A stretch of 10,073 bases of DNA from Opitutaceae bacterium (GTDB lineage Bacteria > Verrucomicrobiota > Verrucomicrobiia > Opitutales > Opitutaceae), in contig JAPOIC010000055.1 of assembly GCA_029979145.1 (NCBI GenBank), positions 1 through 10,073 of the forward strand, read 5' to 3'. A program made the translations under genes and the position numbers. The notes below the pieces were generated by a model. The model worked only from the letters and a program-made list of their open reading frames with translations, did no database searches and was not told where the DNA came from. Shown here in pieces: positions 7,350 through 10,073 of the stretch; within the stretch, counting starts at the first letter, position 1, and every line of letters begins with the position of its first letter.

Positions 7350-7491
7350 CAGGAAAGGGAAACGCAGGAGAAACCGCGCCCCGGGCAAAGTCAAAACCCC
7401 TCTCGGTTCAAGTTGGCGCCCCAGGACGCGCTCCGGAAAGCACTTGCGCTTTGGTATGACGAACGTCATTTAAACGACTTCACGTCTGGTC
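7350..7491. promoter_or_regulatory. Divergent intergenic control region
   Basis: This 142-bp gap separates the HIT-led minus-strand operon from the plus-strand tetR-fabF pair, so promoters for both directions should lie here. A weak minus-strand -35-like TTGACT occurs around 7392-7397, but I see no convincing -10 partner. On the plus strand the AT-rich TTTAAA (7469-7474) is the most promoter-like stretch. The region also holds the inverted repeat at 7456-7469 and a weaker 5-bp hairpin, AAAGC/GCTTT, at 7437-7452. No small gene or riboswitch is evident. Confidence 0.6.
7456..7469. promoter_or_regulatory. Candidate TetR-family operator (inverted repeat)
   Basis: ATGACG-AA-CGTCAT is a perfect 6-bp inverted repeat with a 2-bp spacer, directly abutting the AT-rich TTTAAA and ending 22 bp before the tetR start. 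TetR-family regulators commonly bind such palindromes in their own promoter region, so autoregulation and possibly control of the divergent operon are plausible. No second full copy was seen. Confidence 0.5.
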
Positions 7492-8076
7492 ATGCGTTAT
7501 CCGCCCAATCACAAGCAAGCCACCCGTCGTCGCATCGTCGCGGCGGCCAGCGCGGCGTTTCGCGAGCGCGGCGTGGAGGGCACGGGCGTGGACGAAGTGA
7601 TGCGCCGGGCGGGGCTGACTCATGGCGGGTTTTACGCGCATTTCCGCGACAAGTCCGAGCTCGTGGCCGAGGCCTGCGGCGAGGCGTTTGATGCGGCGGT
7701 CATTAATCTTGACCGCATTTCCGCGCAACCGGCCGCGGCCCGGCGGGCGCGACTGCTGATCGACAGCTACCTTTCCGCCCACCACCGCGACAATCGCGGC
7801 TCGGGTTGCCTCGTCGTCGCTGTCGGCGCCGACATGCCCCGGTTGACCGGCGCCGCGCGCGATGGATTTTCCGGCGGCTTCGTCCGCCACCTGCAACGTC
7901 TCGGCCGGGCCCTGCGCTTGGCCGAGGACCCGGTCGAGAATCAAGACCGGGTTACGCACCTGATGAGCGCCCTCGTCGGCGCCTTGCTCTTTGCCCGCGC
8001 CACCACCGATCCGGTGCGCAGTGATGCCCTCCTCGAATCGTCCCGCCGCATGTTGCGCGCGGAATTTTGCCGTTAA
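7492..8076 (+). CDS. TetR/AcrR family transcriptional regulator
   Basis: A 194-residue regulator. The N-terminal helix-turn-helix is typical: TRRRIVAAASAAFRERGVEG (11-30), then TGVDEVMRRAGLTHGGFYAHF (about 31-51), then a DKSELVAEA helix. The C-terminal ligand/dimer domain contains a SGCLVVAVGADMPR segment, a pattern common in AcrR/NemR-like members, but the inducer cannot be inferred. The ATG at 7492 lies just after the intergenic palindrome and has no Shine-Dalgarno sequence. fabF follows after 14 bp, so the two are probably cotranscribed. That pairing hints at a role in fatty-acid metabolism, as with E. coli FabR (also TetR family), but this is only contextual. Confidence 0.93.
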   Translation: MRYPPNHKQATRRRIVAAASAAFRERGVEGTGVDEVMRRAGLTHGGFYAHFRDKSELVAEACGEAFDAAVINLDRISAQPAAARRARLLIDSYLSAHHRDNRGSGCLVVAVGADMPRLTGAARDGFSGGFVRHLQRLGRALRLAEDPVENQDRVTHLMSALVGALLFARATTDPVRSDALLESSRRMLRAEFCR

Positions 8077-8090
8077 CTTCCTTTCCGCCC

Positions 8091-9416
8091 ATGAATCCTG
8101 CCCAACCTGCCTCCCCTCGTCGCGTCGTCATCACCGGCCTCGGCGCTGTATCGCCCGTCGGCAATTCCGCCGCCGAAACTTGGGCCGCGCTGGCCGCCGG
8201 CCGCAGCGGCATCACCCGCATCACGCGTTTTGACGCCACTGGCTGCAACGCGCAGATCGCCGGTGAGGTGAAGGACTTTGATCCCACGCGCCCGTTGCCG
8301 CAGCCCCTCCAGCCGCGCGGGGCCAACGAGGCGCCGTTGACCCAGGTCCTGACTCCGAAGGACATGAAGAAATTCGGCCGATTCACGCACCTCGGCTCCG
8401 CCGCGGCGGTGGAAGCCTACGCTGATTCCGAGCTCGACGCGCACCGCGCCGACCTCGCGGCCGACCGCATGGGCGTAAATTTGGGCGTGGGCCTGGGCGG
8501 CCTGCCCGAAATGGAGGCGATGCACGACACGTGGAAGACCGGGGGCTACCGCAAGATCTCGCCGTTCTTCATCATTCAGATCGCACCCAACCTCCTCGCG
8601 GGCGAAGTGAGCCTGCTGCTCGATTTCCGTGGTCCCAACATGAGCGTGGCCTCGGCTTGCGCCACCAGCGGGCACGCCATCGGCGAGGCGGCGGCGGCGA
8701 TCGCACGAGGCGACGTCGACGTGATGCTGGCGGGTGGCGCGGAGTCGACCGTTACTCCTCTCGCCATCGGCGCCTTCGCGCAGATGCGCGCGCTTTCGAC
8801 TCGGAACGACGCGCCGGAGGCGGCTTCGCGGCCTTATGACCAGGAACGCGACGGCTTCGTCCTCGGCGAAGGGTCCGTGGTATTCATGCTCGAGGAATAC
8901 GAACAGGCCAAGCGTCGCGGCGCCCGCATCTACGCCGAAGTGCGTGGCTACGGCGCCACGGCTGATGCGTATCACCTCTCGTCGCTCGCTCCAGCCGCGG
9001 AAGGCTCCGGTCGCGCCATGCTGGCGGCCCTGCAACGCGGCGGACTGGCGGCCACGGAAGTGGATTATGTTTCCGCCCACGCGACCTCGACGCCGGGCGG
9101 CGACGGTGAGGAAGCCGCGGCAATCGCGGCCGTCTTCGCGGCGAACAAGGCCAACCTGCACGTCAGCGGCGTGAAATCCATGACGGGTCACCTCCTCGGC
9201 GGTGCGGGCGCGATGGGCGCGTTTGCGGCAGTCAAGGCCATCCAGGAGGGCCTGATCCCGCCGACCATCAACCTCGCGAATATCGACCCCGTCTGCGCCG
9301 CGACCGGCCTGAATTTCACGCCGAACACGGCGGTGAAGAAGGAAGTCCGCGCGGCGTTGGCCAACAGCTTCGGCTTTGGCGGCACCAACGCTTCGTTGGT
9401 GTTCGCAAAGGTTTGA
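8091..9416 (+). CDS. fabF: Beta-ketoacyl-ACP synthase II (KAS II)
   Basis: A 441-residue condensing enzyme of type II fatty acid synthesis, elongating acyl-ACP with malonyl-ACP in the cytosol. RRVVITGLGAVSPVGN opens the thiolase fold. The catalytic triad is visible as Cys190 in SVASACATSGHA, His330 in SAHATSTPGGD and His367 in KSMTGHLLGG, with K362 nearby; the C terminus carries the NSFGFGGTNAS signature (425-435). It is about 30 residues longer than E. coli FabF. Much of that seems to be a Pro-rich insertion at about 66-90, between KDFDP and the DMKKFGRFTHLG segment that aligns with the usual 'R.DRF..ya'. I chose the ATG at 8091; a TTG at 8067 would overlap tetR and add eight residues. It lies downstream of tetR and not beside acpP, so it may be an extra or specialised KAS rather than the main one. 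Confidence 0.94.
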   Translation: MNPAQPASPRRVVITGLGAVSPVGNSAAETWAALAAGRSGITRITRFDATGCNAQIAGEVKDFDPTRPLPQPLQPRGANEAPLTQVLTPKDMKKFGRFTHLGSAAAVEAYADSELDAHRADLAADRMGVNLGVGLGGLPEMEAMHDTWKTGGYRKISPFFIIQIAPNLLAGEVSLLLDFRGPNMSVASACATSGHAIGEAAAAIARGDVDVMLAGGAESTVTPLAIGAFAQMRALSTRNDAPEAASRPYDQERDGFVLGEGSVVFMLEEYEQAKRRGARIYAEVRGYGATADAYHLSSLAPAAEGSGRAMLAALQRGGLAATEVDYVSAHATSTPGGDGEEAAAIAAVFAANKANLHVSGVKSMTGHLLGGAGAMGAFAAVKAIQEGLIPPTINLANIDPVCAATGLNFTPNTAVKKEVRAALANSFGFGGTNASLVFAKV

Positions 9417-9493
9417 ATTCCGGCTGACCGCTGCTTGGCTCCCCGCGCTTGAAGACGCTTTGACGAAATCTCACGCGCGAAGTCCCGGGCCCG
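9417..9493 (+). other. Short leader between fabF and the exosortase-like gene
   Basis: Seventy-seven bases with no ATG, no GTG start in the exosortase frame and no clear terminator hairpin. An in-frame stop (TGA 9461-9463) opens the downstream reading frame. Because no strong terminator is seen, read-through from fabF into the next gene is possible. Confidence 0.4.
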
Positions 9494-10073
9494 TTGCTGG
9501 CCGCGCTGTGGCTGGCCGTGGGGTTCTGGCTGTTCGTGGCGTGGGACCAGTCGCACTGGTGGTCGCAGAAAGAGGATTACAGCTTCGGGTGGCTGGTGCC
9601 GCTGTTCACGGCCTACGTCGTGCATGAGCGGTGGTCCGCGTTCAAGGCTCCGGCCGCGGCCTGCGCCGCGCCGGGCAGCCCGCGCGTGGCGGGTTGGCGG
9701 CGGTGGGTCCTCGGCCTGGTGATCGCAGGCCTGCTGCTCGGCGGCGCGTTGATTTTTTTGCTGGGCGCATTTTACCGCGCCGGGGCGGGGCCGTCGTATC
9801 CCGGCACGCTCGCGATCACGATGGGCACGGCCGGCCTGCTGTTTGGCCTGCTGCTGACCCCCGCGCCCGCAAGCCCGTCACCTATCGCTGGCGGCTGGCG
9901 CGACGATGCGCGTTTGCGGCTCACGGCCCTTTTCATTTTCCCAGTGATGATTTGGTTTGTCTCTGCGCCGATGGTGTCGGTGATCGAAAACCAGTTGAGC
10001 GTGTTCCTGCTGCACAAGGTCGTGACGGTGGTCTCTTTCTGCTTCGACTTGCTGGGGCTGCCAGTCGAGCAGC
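9494..10073 (+). CDS. Exosortase-like membrane protein (N-terminal part, cut by window end)
   Basis: The visible 193 residues (counted from TTG 9494) are dominated by hydrophobic segments at about 2-17, 30-43, 72-93, 106-121, 142-160 and 168-190. The segment DYSFGWLVPLFTAYVVHERW (28-47) matches the family's 'YSHGfLVP' N-terminal signature, and VSVIENQLSVFLLH...FDLLGLPV matches the stretch preceding the active site in EpsH/exosortase proteins. Exosortases are inner-membrane transpeptidases that process PEP-CTERM-type surface proteins and are often tied to exopolysaccharide loci. The catalytic Cys, Arg and His lie beyond the window, so activity cannot be judged. The start is unclear: the frame opens at 9464 with no ATG or GTG before the first membrane helix, and TTG 9494 is the best ordinary choice. 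Confidence 0.75.
   Translation, partial: MLAALWLAVGFWLFVAWDQSHWWSQKEDYSFGWLVPLFTAYVVHERWSAFKAPAAACAAPGSPRVAGWRRWVLGLVIAGLLLGGALIFLLGAFYRAGAGPSYPGTLAITMGTAGLLFGLLLTPAPASPSPIAGGWRDDARLRLTALFIFPVMIWFVSAPMVSVIENQLSVFLLHKVVTVVSFCFDLLGLPVEQ

Noticed and set aside
7437..7452. AAAGC/GCTTT hairpin as a terminator
   Set aside because: Arms are only 5 bp, there is no T-run, and it lies between divergent genes where no terminator is expected.
7350..7469. Longer HIT protein start at ATG 7467-7469
   Set aside because: The 40 extra residues have no HIT-family resemblance, and the start would lie within the inverted repeat of the divergent promoter region.
8073..9191. Minus-strand open frame of 372 codons opposite fabF
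   Set aside because: fabF has complete catalytic motifs on the other strand; the minus product is His/Arg/Gly-rich with no family resemblance.

Overview
The window is GC-rich bacterial chromosome, fully coding apart from one 142-bp divergent gap and a short leader near the right end. The PhoH-PgpH-YbeY gene order, the divergent RecO, an exosortase and the near absence of Shine-Dalgarno sequences fit Verrucomicrobiota, perhaps an Opitutaceae-like member. That placement is an inference from gene content, not a phylogenetic result.

Left and centre (1-7349, all minus strand, transcribed right to left) is a compact seven-gene cluster that looks like one operon. In transcription order it encodes a HIT-family nucleotide phosphorylase/hydrolase-like protein, PhoH/YbeZ ATPase, a PgpH-like 7TM-HD phosphodiesterase, YbeY endoribonuclease, a DUF502 membrane protein, a RecO-like recombination mediator, and a PD-(D/E)XK nuclease fused to an iron-sulfur XPD/DinG-type helicase, which runs off the left edge. 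Gaps are 2-42 bp and one junction is an ATGA overlap. The phoH-pgpH-ybeY-...-recO order resembles the well-known Firmicutes cluster (phoH-pgpH-ybeY-dgkA-cdd-era-recO). The operon therefore links RNA maturation (PhoH/YbeY), cyclic dinucleotide turnover (PgpH-like) and DNA recombination/repair (RecO, nuclease-helicase).

Positions 7350-7491 form a divergent control region with a clean inverted repeat, a candidate operator for the adjacent TetR-family regulator.

Right part (7492-10073, plus strand) holds a TetR/AcrR regulator, a FabF-type beta-ketoacyl-ACP synthase II 14 bp downstream, and the N-terminal two-thirds or so of an exosortase-like integral membrane protein, cut by the window end before its catalytic residues.

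The most notable items are the nuclease-helicase fusion next to RecO, a YbeY with Asp in place of the third metal-binding His, an AT-rich perfect palindrome inside the nuclease domain, and the exosortase's lack of an ordinary start codon. Nothing in the window is convincingly a wholly new defence or mobile system; there are no CRISPR arrays, IS elements, tRNAs or rRNAs that I can see.
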